From Anaerolineae bacterium (GTDB lineage Bacteria > Chloroflexota > Anaerolineae > Promineifilales > Promineifilaceae): DNA of 64,000 bases. The position numbers were made by a program, and so were the translations under genes. Shown here in pieces: positions 6,941-17,058 of this stretch. The notes below the pieces were generated by a model. The model made no database searches. It was not told the DNA's origin and saw nothing but the letters and a program-made list of their open reading frames with translations. Every line of letters starts with the position of its first letter. Within the stretch, counting starts at the first letter, position 1. Location: NCBI GenBank assembly GCA_023954475.1, contig JAMLHW010000014.1, forward strand, positions 1 through 64,000. The letters are read 5' to 3'.

Positions 6941-9490
6941 CTACGGTACATCGAGTTGTCGCCGCAGTTCGTCGTCCAGCAGACGGCCGGCGTAATTGCG
7001 TGGCAAGTGCTGGACAAAGCGGAATTGATACGGTACGTGATTTTCCGGCAGGCGTTCGCTACAAAATGTGCGCAAAATATCGGCCGAAATCTCATTGTTT
7101 TCCACCGTAACAAGGCATGCCAGCAGCCCTTCCGGCTGCGACAAAACAGCGACATCATCCACTTCCGGCAATTCAATCAGCACTTCTTCGATGTCACGCG
7201 GTATGATCAAATCACCGGTTGGCGTCCGATGCAAAGCGCTGCAACGACCGAGAATGTAGAAATAGCCGTCATCGTCAATTTCAGCAATATCACCCGTCGC
7301 CAACCAGCCATCTTCCAGATAAACGCTGCCTGTCGCGTCGTGATCCAAATAGCCGCACATCACTTGCGGCCCACGCACAACCAATTCGCCGACATGGAAA
7401 AATGACTGCGGCTCACCACTCTGCAAATCGCGCACTTCAGCTTCAACACCAGGTAGCGGCAGGCCAACTGAGCCTGTCCGATTGCGCTGCAACGGGTTGC
7501 AATGGGTGACGGCTGCCGTTTCACTCATGCCATAACATTCGACCACGCGGGCATGTGACAAGCGTTCGAACACTTCTTGCTTCTCGAGTGGCAACGGCGC
7601 ACCCGTACTCAGAAAAACCGGGCCGGGTGATGCCACAAATTGGGCTAATCCGGGGAATTCACTAAAGCCCTTGAGCGTATGCGGTGTACTGACAACGATG
7701 GACGGCTTCCAGAGCCACATCGCACGCAGGAAAAGCTCTCTGTCTGCTTCCGGAAACAAGTCAATACGCGACGCGGCGTGTACAGCCAGATTGACGCCCA
7801 ATGTCAACCCAATGGCGGTACTGAACGGCACGGCGCTCATGATGCTACCGTGTCGAAGCTCAAGTGCCTGAGTCCAATCAACCATCTGTACCGCCGTCGT
7901 GACCAGATTGGTGTGGCTCAGTTGAATACCGCGTCTTGCCGAATCAGGAGTAAACAAGATGACAGCCGTGCTGTCCGGATCGGGAAAAGACTCCGGCTGC
8001 GTTTCTGGTTTCATCAATACCAGCTCACGCCAGGTCACGATGTGGGAATTGGCGAGCGGCTCATCATGTGTGGTCTTTGCCTCATCGCGCACTTTTTTAC
8101 GCCGTCCCTGGCGCCGCTCCTGGCGCCGCTCTCCGTAGTCGTCGTAGTCAGCGATGATGATTTTTTCGAGATCAGTGGTTGTGCGGAGCGTTTCGGCCGA
8201 ATCTTGCAGCGTATTCATCGCAATCAGCCACCGCGCATCCGTGATCTCAATCTGAGCCTGTATCTGTTCCAGCGCAGCACTTACGTCACCCAACACAGCA
8301 ACCGCATTGATCGCTTGCACAGCGTATAAAGCAACTAGAAAATGCGGCGTGTTGGGTAGCCACAAATAGACCCTCGCACCGGATCCGACACCTTGTGCAC
8401 GTAATCCAGCGGCGACAGAACGAACCTGTGCAGCAAATCCTTTATATTGCATTCGTTCGCGCCGATACTGCCACGCGGTAGCGTCGCCATTGTTACGCAC
8501 CGTATAGGCCAGCATTTGTGACAACGAAATGCGTATCGGGTCGATGTTATGGGGCACACTCTCGGCGTAACGGGCAATCCACGGGCGCGTCACCAACAAT
8601 GGCAAACCGGCAACGCCATCCATATTGCGTCGCCAACCGGGCTGTTTGCGCACGACTTCATCCGGCTCCAGAAACCGCTCCATCAACCGCACGACTGCTT
8701 GGGGACGCTCTAGCGGGATTTGATGCTTGGACACACCAATATCAACCATTTCCGCATTCGGCAACAGATCTGCAAAAACCGCATACGACTCATGTGAAAA
8801 TACACGGTCGCGTTCGCCACGAATAAACAATGTTTTGTGCGTGACCTTGGGCAACTTATCGTGTCCATCCCATGTCAACAACCCGTTCTGAAAAAGCTGT
8901 TTCAAACCCAACAAAGACGCTTCGCCGCGCGGATCGAGTTCGTAGAATGGCTGTGCCCAACGAAAAAGGAAGTCGGGCATTTTCATGATGCGACCGGCCG
9001 AACGCACGATGCCGCTGTCGGCAAATGAGACGGGTGTTGCAATAATAACGAGCTTGGCGACACGGTGTGGGTGGCGCAAGGCGAATTCAACCACGACCGC
9101 TCCACCCGTTGAGTGTCCGCCGACGACGACAGGCTCATCAATTCCAAGCTGATCGAGCACGGCGGCTGTGTCATCAGCTAACTGCTCAAACGAGTAGCCA
9201 GACGATGGACGTGAAGAGAGGCCACAACCGCGTTCGTCGATGGCTATAACGCGATAACGACAGCTAAGCGCCGGTATCTGCGGCTGCCACCACTTTGTGG
9301 AGGCTGCAAATCCGTGCAGCAAAACGATGACGCCCATTGGATTGTCGGGATATACGTCGAGGATACTCAAACGGACATCGTCACCCTCTGGATCGGGTAT
9401 CCATATATCGCGCCGGAACAGTTCGAGTCGTTCTGAGGCATGACTGATTTCGGCCGAAGCGATGGAGTCGAGAACGGCGCCAATATTCAT
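6941..9490 (-). CDS. Alpha/beta hydrolase - AMP-binding (adenylation) domain fusion
   Basis: 849 aa from the ATG at 9490; upstream in-frame starts would add a non-homologous 38 residues. Residues 50-275 are an alpha/beta hydrolase with oxyanion HG (59-60), nucleophile Ser127 (GGHSTGG) and candidate His256. Residues 325-849 are an acyl-CoA synthetase-like ANL domain with YGMSE (653-657), ATGD (731-734) and YILGR. The P-loop A3 motif is degenerate (FTPDSARRG, 513-521), and the A10 catalytic Lys is Arg836 (YAGRLL). A charged insert rich in Arg lies near 452-470. Adenylation may be weak or lost. OleB-OleC fusions have a similar order, but OleB uses Asp, not Ser, as nucleophile. Confidence 0.8.
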   Translation of the reverse strand: MNIGAVLDSIASAEISHASERLELFRRDIWIPDPEGDDVRLSILDVYPDNPMGVIVLLHGFAASTKWWQPQIPALSCRYRVIAIDERGCGLSSRPSSGYSFEQLADDTAAVLDQLGIDEPVVVGGHSTGGAVVVEFALRHPHRVAKLVIIATPVSFADSGIVRSAGRIMKMPDFLFRWAQPFYELDPRGEASLLGLKQLFQNGLLTWDGHDKLPKVTHKTLFIRGERDRVFSHESYAVFADLLPNAEMVDIGVSKHQIPLERPQAVVRLMERFLEPDEVVRKQPGWRRNMDGVAGLPLLVTRPWIARYAESVPHNIDPIRISLSQMLAYTVRNNGDATAWQYRRERMQYKGFAAQVRSVAAGLRAQGVGSGARVYLWLPNTPHFLVALYAVQAINAVAVLGDVSAALEQIQAQIEITDARWLIAMNTLQDSAETLRTTTDLEKIIIADYDDYGERRQERRQGRRKKVRDEAKTTHDEPLANSHIVTWRELVLMKPETQPESFPDPDSTAVILFTPDSARRGIQLSHTNLVTTAVQMVDWTQALELRHGSIMSAVPFSTAIGLTLGVNLAVHAASRIDLFPEADRELFLRAMWLWKPSIVVSTPHTLKGFSEFPGLAQFVASPGPVFLSTGAPLPLEKQEVFERLSHARVVECYGMSETAAVTHCNPLQRNRTGSVGLPLPGVEAEVRDLQSGEPQSFFHVGELVVRGPQVMCGYLDHDATGSVYLEDGWLATGDIAEIDDDGYFYILGRCSALHRTPTGDLIIPRDIEEVLIELPEVDDVAVLSQPEGLLACLVTVENNEISADILRTFCSERLPENHVPYQFRFVQHLPRNYAGRLLDDELRRQLDVP

Positions 9491-9497
9491 GAGCACC

Positions 9498-9503
9498 ATT
9501 ATA
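9498..9503 (-). promoter_or_regulatory. TATAAT -10 box seven bases before the hydrolase fusion start
   Basis: On the minus strand a perfect TATAAT ends seven bases before the ATG at 9490. Transcription starting 6-8 bases downstream would give a leaderless or near-leaderless mRNA, and I see no Shine-Dalgarno sequence here. I do not see a good -35 hexamer. Confidence 0.45.
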
Positions 9504-9649
9504 GCCGAACAAAACCTGTTTTTGACCATCACGATTACAACTGTGTGATATTGCGGCCAAACAAGTAGCCATGTATTGCTCCACTGCGGCAACTGGATTA
9601 ACATCGGCTTTATGCGCTATCTGGAAACCCTGGTGATGTGTCACACCTT

Positions 9650-10984
9650 ATGACCAAACGACTATCACGACGATTGCAAATAGTTTTGTTCGCACTTGTA
9701 TTGGGATTGTTGGCGGGCTGTACGAACATCAATTCGGCCGAAACGCTACCCACCTTCCAACCCATATCACCGTCAGCCACAGCAACACCACCACCCCAGC
9801 CCACCGCAACGGCGACACAAAAACCAGTGCCGACGGCAACCACACCGGCGACACCAACGCCATACAAACGTCCGGAACTAGGCTACTTGCAAGCGGAACT
9901 GGATCGAATCCTGGCAGACTTTGACGGTGTAAGCAGTTATGTCGTCATCGATTTAACGTCAGGACAGCGCATTGAACGCAATGCGGATGTTGCCATTTCC
10001 GGCATGAGCCTGTTGAAAATTCCGATTCTAATCGAAACATACGCTGCACTGAATCGTCCACCGGACATCGAACAGCAAAAATTAATCACCCAGACAACAG
10101 CGTTGTCCAGTAATTTTGCGGCCAACTTGCTATTGCGCACCGTTATTTCCGACCGCGATGACAGCTTTGATGGCGCTGAGCAAGTGACCAACGCTATGCG
10201 GGAATTGGGTTTGTTCGGTACGTTTATAACTGTTCCCTATGAACAAGACGCACGTGAAGGCCAACTGGCAACATTCCTCACGCCTGCCAACAGTCGTTCC
10301 GATGTGACCATGCAGCCGGATTCTTTTCGACAAACGACAATTGGCGATTTGAGTGTCGTATTGACCATGCTCTATGAGTGCGCAGAACATGGCCGTGGCA
10401 AGCTGGTGGAACAATACGGAGAACTTTTGACTCAGGCTGAGTGTCAGGAACTGCTGGCACAGCTAGAGCTCAACGATCTTGTCTTGTTGCTGGAAGCAGG
10501 GCTGCCGGACGACACGACGTTTGCGCACAAGATTGGATATGTGGATGAAACGTACGGTGACGTGGGCATTGTCTATTCTCCGGGTGGTGATTACGTATTG
10601 GGATTGGCACTCTATACACCTACCTGGCTGGAATGGTCAATCGCATCACCGGTATTTGCCGAGGTTTCTCGCCTGACGTACCGTCACTTTAACGATAGGG
10701 ACGCGTATTCGGCCGAAACCCTTGCCATCCCACCCGCCATCACGCCCGCCGCCACAAGAGAGCCATCTCCCTATCCGCAAGCGCTGGTTTACGGCACACG
10801 CGGTGTCGGTCTGACGATGCGGGAAACGCCTGGCGGCAACGAAGTCGCGATTCTGCCGGATGGCGCAGTTGTTGGTTTGTTGGCTGATCTGCCCGTAGTG
10901 GTCAATGGGGTATCGTGGCGCAGGATCGCAACTGCTGCCGGTCAGTCAGGTTGGGTCAGTGCCGATTATCTGATCACGGAATAG
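9650..10984 (+). CDS. Lipoprotein: class A beta-lactamase-fold serine hydrolase with C-terminal SH3 domain
   Basis: 444 aa from ATG 9650; a GTG at 9638 in frame is an alternative start. A signal peptide ends in a lipobox (LGLLAGC), followed by a Thr/Pro-rich tether to about residue 70. The catalytic domain has the SxxK pattern (MSLLK in SGMSLLKIP), an SSN in the SDN position and HKIG in the KTG position, as in class A beta-lactamase-like penicillin-interacting enzymes. The last ~75 residues (GVGLTMRETPGGNEVAILPDG...WVSADYL) form a bacterial SH3 domain that probably binds cell wall. It is expected on the outer face of the membrane and could act on peptidoglycan or beta-lactams. It is divergent from the upstream fusion gene. 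Confidence 0.8.
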   Translation: MTKRLSRRLQIVLFALVLGLLAGCTNINSAETLPTFQPISPSATATPPPQPTATATQKPVPTATTPATPTPYKRPELGYLQAELDRILADFDGVSSYVVIDLTSGQRIERNADVAISGMSLLKIPILIETYAALNRPPDIEQQKLITQTTALSSNFAANLLLRTVISDRDDSFDGAEQVTNAMRELGLFGTFITVPYEQDAREGQLATFLTPANSRSDVTMQPDSFRQTTIGDLSVVLTMLYECAEHGRGKLVEQYGELLTQAECQELLAQLELNDLVLLLEAGLPDDTTFAHKIGYVDETYGDVGIVYSPGGDYVLGLALYTPTWLEWSIASPVFAEVSRLTYRHFNDRDAYSAETLAIPPAITPAATREPSPYPQALVYGTRGVGLTMRETPGGNEVAILPDGAVVGLLADLPVVVNGVSWRRIATAAGQSGWVSADYLITE

Positions 10985-11094
10985 CGTGCGTACAGAAGTC
11001 GTTATGAGCGTCGATTCGGCCGAAAGCAAATATGATACGGAACGCTATCAAACTTGTCACAACATAACATCGTAACACGCTCAGAAACTGCTGA

Positions 11095-11295
11095 TTACGG
11101 CTCACTTTCCACCCGGGCAAGCCGCTCAGATAAAGCGGCATTGAGACGAGCCAGGCGTACAATCCCAACGCTCAAAAAGGCGGCAACAACTGCCAGGGCA
11201 ATGACGCCAACGGTGTCGTGGATAGATAGGGTAACCGTAACCGGATTGTAAATACCTTTTTCGTCATACGCTGCCATCGGATTTGTATCGTTCAT
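11095..11295 (-). CDS. Small single-pass membrane protein
   Basis: 66 aa. A strong GAGGAAAA ribosome-binding site lies just before the ATG, which is why I accept this short gene. One transmembrane helix spans about residues 29-47 (VGVIALAVVAAFLSVGIV), followed by a short amphipathic, Arg/Glu/Leu-rich tail (LARLNAALSERLARVES) that could form a coiled coil. The function is unknown. It converges with the upstream lipoprotein gene and is not in an obvious operon. Confidence 0.6.
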   Translation of the reverse strand: MNDTNPMAAYDEKGIYNPVTVTLSIHDTVGVIALAVVAAFLSVGIVRLARLNAALSERLARVESEP

Positions 11296-11454
11296 GATTT
11301 TCCTCGCTTACTATTTAGCGCTAATCATAGCGCATGCATGCCATTCATACGATCCGGCGCGTAGCCGATTTGCGTTCAAGACACCGACTATAAGACCTTT
11401 GCAAATTCATCATCACACCAACGATTTTCAGATGTCCATACGGCCAACCTCTAT

Positions 11455-11460
11455 TATAAT
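11455..11460 (+). promoter_or_regulatory. Candidate -10 box for myo-inositol-1-phosphate synthase
   Basis: A perfect TATAAT lies 91 bases before the ATG at 11552. No clear -35 is seen at 16-18 bases. Transcription from here would give a leader of about 85 bases containing the AAGGAGA ribosome-binding site near 11534. Confidence 0.35.
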
Positions 11461-11551
11461 TGCATGATCAATTGCATCTGCAATCGCTACGGTCAGTCTG
11501 GAACCTGTTCCAGGTACGCCGCGACATTGATTTAAGGAGAATTTCTTCAAC

Positions 11552-12637
11552 ATGGCAAACACACGCAAGAAAGTACGCGTCGCAATCATCGGTGTCGGCA
11601 ATTGTGCCAACGCCCTTGTGCAAGGTGTACATTACTATCAAAATGCGGCCGAAGACGCCGAAATCCCGGGTCTGATGCATGCTACAGTCGGTGGCTACCA
11701 CGTGAGCGATATCGAGTTTTCAGCCGCATTCGACGTCGTCAAAGGCAAAGTCGGCAAGGATTTGAGCGAAGCCATCTGGGCACATCCCAATGACACGATC
11801 AAATTCGCCGAAGTACCGTATCTGAATGTGCCTGTTTATCGTGGTATGACCCACGATGGCATTGGCCAGTATGTCAGCACGGTTGTCGAAAAAGCACCTG
11901 GCCCTACCGACAATATTGTCAAGATTCTCAAAGATACCGGCACAGACATCGTCGTCAATTTCATGCCCGTCGGTTCTGAAATGGCAACAAAATGGTATGT
12001 TGAGCAGGTGATGGAAGCTGGCTGCGGTTTTGTCAACGGCATCCCGGTCTTTATCGCCACGTCGCCGTATTGGAGCGAACGGTTTCGTGAACGCGGCCTG
12101 CCCATCATCGGTGACGATATCAAAAGCCAGGTCGGTGCCACGATTACGCACCGCGTTTTGACCAATTTATTCAAGGATCGCGGCATCCATCTCGACCGCA
12201 CTTACCAGCTCAACTTTGGCGGCAACATGGACTTTTACAACATGCTGGAGCGCAGCCGTCTGGAGTCGAAAAAAATCTCCAAGACAAATGCCGTCACCAG
12301 TCAGTTGCCCTATGATTTGGGAGAAGGCAATGTCCATGTCGGTCCCAGCGACTACGTGCCGTGGCTAACCGATCGCAAATGGTGCCACATTCGTATGGAA
12401 GGCCGTGCGTTTGGCAATGTCCCGCTGCAACTGGAGCTCAAACTGGAAGTATGGGATTCACCTAATTCGGCCGGTGTGATGATTGACGCGGTGCGCTGCG
12501 CTAAATTGGCACTAGACCGGGGCATTGGCGGCCCACTAATTGCGCCCTCTTCCTATTTTATGAAGTCCCCACCACAACAGTTCACCGACGATGAGGCTCG
12601 CGAATTGACAGAAGCCTATATTCGCGGTGATGTTTAG
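11552..12637 (+). CDS. ino1: Myo-inositol-1-phosphate synthase
   Basis: 361 aa, the length of actinobacterial and archaeal enzymes and shorter than eukaryotic INO1. The N-terminal [16 protein letters not shown] is the NAD-binding turn. [17 protein letters not shown] and [13 protein letters not shown] are conserved active-site blocks, with lysines in [11 protein letters not shown]. It converts glucose-6-phosphate to inositol-3-phosphate (1L-myo-inositol-1-phosphate), the entry to inositol phospholipids or inositol-based solutes. AAGGAGA precedes the ATG, and a strong terminator follows, so it is a single-gene unit. The function is well supported by sequence. Confidence 0.93.
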   Translation: MANTRKKVRVAIIGVGNCANALVQGVHYYQNAAEDAEIPGLMHATVGGYHVSDIEFSAAFDVVKGKVGKDLSEAIWAHPNDTIKFAEVPYLNVPVYRGMTHDGIGQYVSTVVEKAPGPTDNIVKILKDTGTDIVVNFMPVGSEMATKWYVEQVMEAGCGFVNGIPVFIATSPYWSERFRERGLPIIGDDIKSQVGATITHRVLTNLFKDRGIHLDRTYQLNFGGNMDFYNMLERSRLESKKISKTNAVTSQLPYDLGEGNVHVGPSDYVPWLTDRKWCHIRMEGRAFGNVPLQLELKLEVWDSPNSAGVMIDAVRCAKLALDRGIGGPLIAPSSYFMKSPPQQFTDDEARELTEAYIRGDV

Positions 12638-12674
12638 GTATCGTTTTACGAAACAACACAAACAGCAATCAGAA

Positions 12675-12708
12675 AAGCTCTTGCGCAGCCATGCGCAGGG
12701 GCTTTTTT
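12675..12708 (+). terminator. Intrinsic terminator after ino1
   Basis: A 13-bp stem (12675-12687 with 12692-12704, three G-U pairs), a GCCA loop and a run of six T (12703-12708). It lies 38 bases after the ino1 stop codon. Confidence 0.9.
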
Positions 12709-12826
12709 GTTTCAGACAGCATTATCTACAACACGATCAGGATGGCGCGAATGAAATTCTGCCATTGTCGCAGTCAGCAGGTTTATTAGCTACAGTGCAA
12801 TACTTTTTCAATACTTGTGCAAAGTA

Positions 12827-12855
12827 TTGACAAATGAATGATTTTCGGATATGAT
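12827..12855 (+). promoter_or_regulatory. Sigma-70 promoter of ABC exporter operon
   Basis: TTGACA (12827-12832), a 17-base spacer and TATGAT (12850-12855). It is 72 bases before the ATP-binding-protein start codon and follows the ino1 terminator, so it should drive the two-gene ABC exporter operon. Confidence 0.8.
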
Positions 12856-12926
12856 GGGGGCATAGCGTACGAAAATTGGATAAATCGTGGTTGCCTGGCA
12901 ACCAAAAACATGAAAGAGGAAACGAG

Positions 12927-13709
12927 ATGGACAATACAATTATTCGGGCACATGCTGTTAAGAAAAACTACAACACGGGCGTCGTCGTTGTTGAAGCCCT
13001 TAAAGGCATTGACATGACCGTGGAGCGCGGTGAAATGGTGGCCGTTATGGGGCCGTCTGGCTGCGGCAAAACGACATTGCTCAATACCCTGTCCGGTCTG
13101 GACACAATCAACAGCGGCATTATTGAAATCGACGGACAAGATCTGGCCAAGATGAATGACCGCAAACGTACCGCCTATCGCGCGGCCAACATGGGATTCG
13201 TCTTCCAGTTCTACAATTTGCTGCCCGTGCTTTCGGCAGTTGAAAATGTCGAAATGCCCCTATTGCTCGACACGACACAGCGCATCAAGCCGAAGCTGGC
13301 GCGTGAAATGGCGCTGGACGCACTCGACTCGGTTGGACTTGCCGACCAAGCATTTCAGCGTCCGGCTGAACTATCAGGCGGACAGCGGCAGCGTGTGACC
13401 ATTGCCCGTGCATTGGTCAATCGTCCCGCCATCGTCTGGGCTGATGAGCCGACCGGTGACCTGGATTCCAAAACTTCGCAGGATATTGTCAATTTGATGT
13501 TGCGTTTGAACCAAGAGAACAATCAGACGTTTGTGATTGTGACCCATTCGGCCGAAATTGGTGAGCAGTTCAACCGCATCATCTGGATGCGCGACGGCTT
13601 GATCGAAAGCAACGGACTCCAACCACAGGCCATCGACATCCCCCAAGCCATCCCACAACAGAACGGCATGTTCCCGCGCACCGCGATCGGACTACCACAG
13701 GCAGCCTAA
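12927..13709 (+). CDS. ABC transporter ATP-binding protein (LolD/MacB type)
   Basis: 260 aa. I chose ATG 12927 because AGAGGA precedes it; the in-frame ATG at 12876 lies close to the promoter and lacks such a site. Walker A is GPSGCGKTT (residues 42-50), the signature is LSGGQRQ, Walker B is [12 protein letters not shown], and the switch His is in VTHS. The sequence is closest to the LolD/MacB/FtsE class, which powers extrusion of lipoproteins, peptides or drugs by mechanotransmission. The C-terminal ~35 residues are Pro/Gln-rich and unusual for the family. The permease starts three bases after its stop codon. Confidence 0.9.
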   Translation: MDNTIIRAHAVKKNYNTGVVVVEALKGIDMTVERGEMVAVMGPSGCGKTTLLNTLSGLDTINSGIIEIDGQDLAKMNDRKRTAYRAANMGFVFQFYNLLPVLSAVENVEMPLLLDTTQRIKPKLAREMALDALDSVGLADQAFQRPAELSGGQRQRVTIARALVNRPAIVWADEPTGDLDSKTSQDIVNLMLRLNQENNQTFVIVTHSAEIGEQFNRIIWMRDGLIESNGLQPQAIDIPQAIPQQNGMFPRTAIGLPQAA

Positions 13710-13712
13710 ATC

Positions 13713-16700
13713 ATGGAAACTCTATTCGGCATTCCTGCCAACACACTTTTATCTGCATTACTGATTGCTCTGGCGATCATCTTTGCGATTGTCGCGTATT
13801 CGGCCGTGCGTTACCCTCTGCCATTCCGGCTTGGTATCCGCAACCTGACACGTCGCAAATCGCAGACATTGCTCATCGTCTCCGGATTGGCATTGTCCAC
13901 TGTGATCATCACCAGCGCCCTTGGTATTGGCGATACCATCAATTATTCGGTCAGTTCAGGCGTGTTTGAAACGCTGGGTGGCATCGACATGGAAGTTAGC
14001 ACCGTACGTCAGGAAGCGACGGCTGCTATCGGCTTTGGTAACGGTGGCCCTAATGATACAGGTGATTCGGCCGAATGGTTCTCACAATCCATCGCCGATG
14101 ACATTGCTGCCACCGTTGGCGGCGTCACGCTAGACGCATCTGTAGCGGCTATCATTCAGACGTTGCCTGTTGCCAACACAAATTCATCGCTTTCCGAGCC
14201 TGCCGTCGAAATACGTGGAGTGGGCAATGTAGTCGGGGATGGTTTGGCTGTGCCTGGCGGTCTGGCAACACTTGCAGATGACGAAGTTTTGATTAATAGT
14301 GCGCTGGCGACGGAATTGGATGCCGCCGTCGGTGACACATTACTGCTAGTTAAAGGTGCACCGACGCCATTCAGTATCGCCGGCATTGTCGAAAATGGTG
14401 AATTGGCGGGCACCGATCCGACCGTGTTGTGGACTTTGACCCAGGCACAGACATTTTTCGGCCGACCCGATGAGATCACCACGGTGTTCGCATCCAATGT
14501 CGGTGACGTGGAGACCGGCGTTGACAGAAGCGCCAGTGCAAAATCATTACTGGCAGGGTTTGGCGCTGATCTGGTCGTCAATGAACTAAAAGCCGATCAA
14601 CTCGAAGCCGCAGCAACCAGTGCCGAATTCATCACTACGCTGTTCATCACCTTCGGCACCTTCTCGATCTTTTCCGGCATCCTCCTCATTTTCCTGATTT
14701 TCTCGGTGCTCGCCGCCGAACGGAAATCTGAATTGGGCATGGGACGTGCCGTTGGATTGCAACGCGCTGACCTCGTGCGCCAGTTCATCAGTGAAGGGCT
14801 GGCTTACAACTTCGTTGCCGCCTTCATCGGCGCCACAATTGGCGCTGTAGCCGCCCTGCTCCTAGCACGGGTCATCGGCAACCTACTCGGCGGCAGCGAT
14901 CTGAACATCACCCCGTATGTTTCGCCGCGTTCGGTCGCCATCGGTTATTCGATGGGGCTGGTCGTGAGCTTTATCACCGTGTCCATTGCAGCGATTCGCA
15001 TCAGCCGCGTCAACATCATTGCCGCCATCCGCGACCTCGATTTGCCGTCGCTGCCGCGTGAACGGCAATGGACATTGTTCCTGCGTCCATTCACTGTCTG
15101 GCGTGCTGCCCTGCAAAAGGCAGGCAAGGGCAACGTTCGCGAAGCCACGCGCCTGTTCTTGCTGGCCGCACCGAAAGCAATTATCGCTTTCTGGGGCGGT
15201 TTATTGGCACGCGGCCCGGTTCTGATGGGCCTCGGTTATCTGTTTGCCTGGGTTGGTGTTAACGTAGCCGAACAAAGTGGTGTCTATGGCCTGGGCGTGT
15301 CGCTGTTCATCATCGGACTGGGTCAATTGGCACACTGGATTGGTGTGTCGAGCCGGATTTCTTTCTCGCTGGTTGGATTGGGGCTGGTTATCTACTGGGC
15401 ACTGGGACTGAACGGTGTTGGTGCGCTGAGTGAATTGGGTAGCAATCCCGGTGACTTCTTCATCAGTGGCATGTTCCTCGTCGGTGGCGCCATTGTCCTG
15501 TTCCTATACAACGCGGACAGCTTGCTGACATTGTTCGCCGGGCTGCTGGGTCGCATCGGCCGATTGTTGCCGGTCGCCCGTGTTGCCATCGCTTATCCGC
15601 TGATGGCCAAAGGACGCACCGCGACCACATTGGCTATGTTTAGTCTGATCATCTTCACGCTGGTCAGTACGACGACGATTACCAATACATTTAGCAATTT
15701 TGTCGACCCGGAAGCAGGTAGTGGTGGCTATGATGTCGTAGTTCAGACCAATCCATTTAATCCGGTTTCGGCCGATGAGATCCAAGCCTCACTCGACACT
15801 TTGGTTGCTGATGAAACTATACCGGCGCCGACAGCACTGGCAGCGGCAGCATTTGCACCAATTCAGGCGCAAAGCCCGTCGATGAGCCAGTTTGCCAACT
15901 ATGTAATCAATGGCGTCGATGATGATTTCTTTGCCACACAGCGCCTGGAATTGGGTAGTATTGCACAGGGTTATGATTCGGCCGAAGAGGTTTGGGCTGC
16001 CATCCAGTCCAATCCGACGCTTGCCGTAATGGACGACTTCTCAGTTGATCGAGGTGGCGATCCGACCTTCCAGCCTGACCCGGATGCATTCCTCGTCTCG
16101 TCAATTTCGGCCGCCGAAAGCGGGTTTGCGCCAGTCACAATTGACATTCTCGCTGCTGACGGCACGACGCAGCAGGTGACGGTCATTGGGCTGCTCAGTT
16201 CCGCACCCAACTTTTTTGGCCTGACGATGAATGCCGCAGCAGCTGCTGCACTCGGCGCAGATAGTCCAAATCGTTTCTTCATCCGCGTCGCTGACGGCGC
16301 CGATGCGCGTGCGACCGCCAACGCAATTGAAGCCAATTTCAGCCAGAGCGGTTTGCAGACGTCGCTGCCCAAAGAGCAATTGGAAGCCAGTCGTGAATCG
16401 ATTCGCGGCATCTTCTACTTGATTCAAGGCTTTATCGGTCTGGGATTGCTGGTCGGTATTGCCGCTCTCGGTGTGATCACGATTCGCGCCGTCGTCGAGC
16501 GTCGTCAACAAATCGGTGTCCTGCGAGCGATCGGTTTTCAACGCAGCATGGTGCAAAATGTCTTTCTCTTCGAAGGCTTTTTCATCGCGGCCATGGGCAC
16601 GATTATCGGCTACTCGCTGGCGCTTACTTTTGCGTACAACCTGTACTTGCAGGTGGCGTCAGAGCAAGGGTTGGCATTCTTGCCACCCTGGCCCACATTG

Positions 16701-16805
16701 ATCGCGATTGGTGTAGCCATCTTCACCGCAAGTTTATTAACCGCGTGGCTACCAGCCCGCTCGACCTCGAATATTGTCATTGCGGAGGCGCTGCGCTACG
16801 AGTAG
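13713..16805 (+). CDS. FtsX/MacB-type ABC transporter permease (double FtsX)
   Basis: 1030 aa. It has an N-terminal transmembrane helix, a large extracytoplasmic domain (about residues 55-300), an FtsX-like helix bundle (about 305-440), a middle block of hydrophobic helices (about 490-660), a second exported domain and a C-terminal FtsX bundle (about 890-1025). This double-FtsX layout, larger than MacB, fits exporters that handle lipoproteins or antimicrobial peptides. The signature IGVLRAIGFQRSMVQNVFLFEG marks the C-terminal bundle. It works with the ATPase encoded just before it. The substrate is unknown. A terminator follows. Confidence 0.88.
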   Translation: METLFGIPANTLLSALLIALAIIFAIVAYSAVRYPLPFRLGIRNLTRRKSQTLLIVSGLALSTVIITSALGIGDTINYSVSSGVFETLGGIDMEVSTVRQEATAAIGFGNGGPNDTGDSAEWFSQSIADDIAATVGGVTLDASVAAIIQTLPVANTNSSLSEPAVEIRGVGNVVGDGLAVPGGLATLADDEVLINSALATELDAAVGDTLLLVKGAPTPFSIAGIVENGELAGTDPTVLWTLTQAQTFFGRPDEITTVFASNVGDVETGVDRSASAKSLLAGFGADLVVNELKADQLEAAATSAEFITTLFITFGTFSIFSGILLIFLIFSVLAAERKSELGMGRAVGLQRADLVRQFISEGLAYNFVAAFIGATIGAVAALLLARVIGNLLGGSDLNITPYVSPRSVAIGYSMGLVVSFITVSIAAIRISRVNIIAAIRDLDLPSLPRERQWTLFLRPFTVWRAALQKAGKGNVREATRLFLLAAPKAIIAFWGGLLARGPVLMGLGYLFAWVGVNVAEQSGVYGLGVSLFIIGLGQLAHWIGVSSRISFSLVGLGLVIYWALGLNGVGALSELGSNPGDFFISGMFLVGGAIVLFLYNADSLLTLFAGLLGRIGRLLPVARVAIAYPLMAKGRTATTLAMFSLIIFTLVSTTTITNTFSNFVDPEAGSGGYDVVVQTNPFNPVSADEIQASLDTLVADETIPAPTALAAAAFAPIQAQSPSMSQFANYVINGVDDDFFATQRLELGSIAQGYDSAEEVWAAIQSNPTLAVMDDFSVDRGGDPTFQPDPDAFLVSSISAAESGFAPVTIDILAADGTTQQVTVIGLLSSAPNFFGLTMNAAAAAALGADSPNRFFIRVADGADARATANAIEANFSQSGLQTSLPKEQLEASRESIRGIFYLIQGFIGLGLLVGIAALGVITIRAVVERRQQIGVLRAIGFQRSMVQNVFLFEGFFIAAMGTIIGYSLALTFAYNLYLQVASEQGLAFLPPWPTLIAIGVAIFTASLLTAWLPARSTSNIVIAEALRYE

Positions 16806-16830
16806 ACCATTCGCAAACATAAAGGATAGC

Positions 16831-16870
16831 AAAAGCCTGCAGATTCGTTACAGCGACTGCAGGCTTTTTT
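16831..16870 (+). terminator. Intrinsic terminator after FtsX-type permease
   Basis: AAAAGCCTGCAG (16831-16842) pairs with CTGCAGGCTTTT (16857-16868) around a 14-base loop, and the T-run continues to 16870. It lies 26 bases after the permease stop codon. Confidence 0.88.
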
Positions 16871-17029
16871 CTTTTCACCGCGACCTGATTGCTATTCGAG
16901 GGCACCAATTCAACTTCAATTTGCTCGATCTGCATTCGCGTCAATGCACAATCGATGGGACATGCCTTTTTTCGGCCGAATCCACAAAGTCGCGGAAACC
17001 ATAGCAAGTTCTTCTTCGTCTACCACACA

Positions 17030-17058
17030 TTGACAGCCATCTGACGTTCCTTTATGAT
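17030..17058 (+). promoter_or_regulatory. Sigma-70 promoter of the 146-aa protein gene
   Basis: TTGACA (17030-17035), a 17-base spacer and TATGAT (17053-17058), the same hexamers and spacing as the promoter at 12827-12855. The predicted leader is about 125 bases. Confidence 0.75.

Noticed and set aside
6941-9490. OleBC-type olefin synthesis fusion
   Set aside because: The domain order fits, but OleB uses an Asp nucleophile in a haloalkane-dehalogenase fold while this protein has GHSTGG with Ser, and the ANL motifs are degenerate. No oleA or oleD is nearby.
12876-12926. Upstream ATG (12876) for the ABC ATPase
   Set aside because: It lies only 20 bases after the -10 box and the added residues are not family-like. 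ATG 12927 has AGAGGA upstream.
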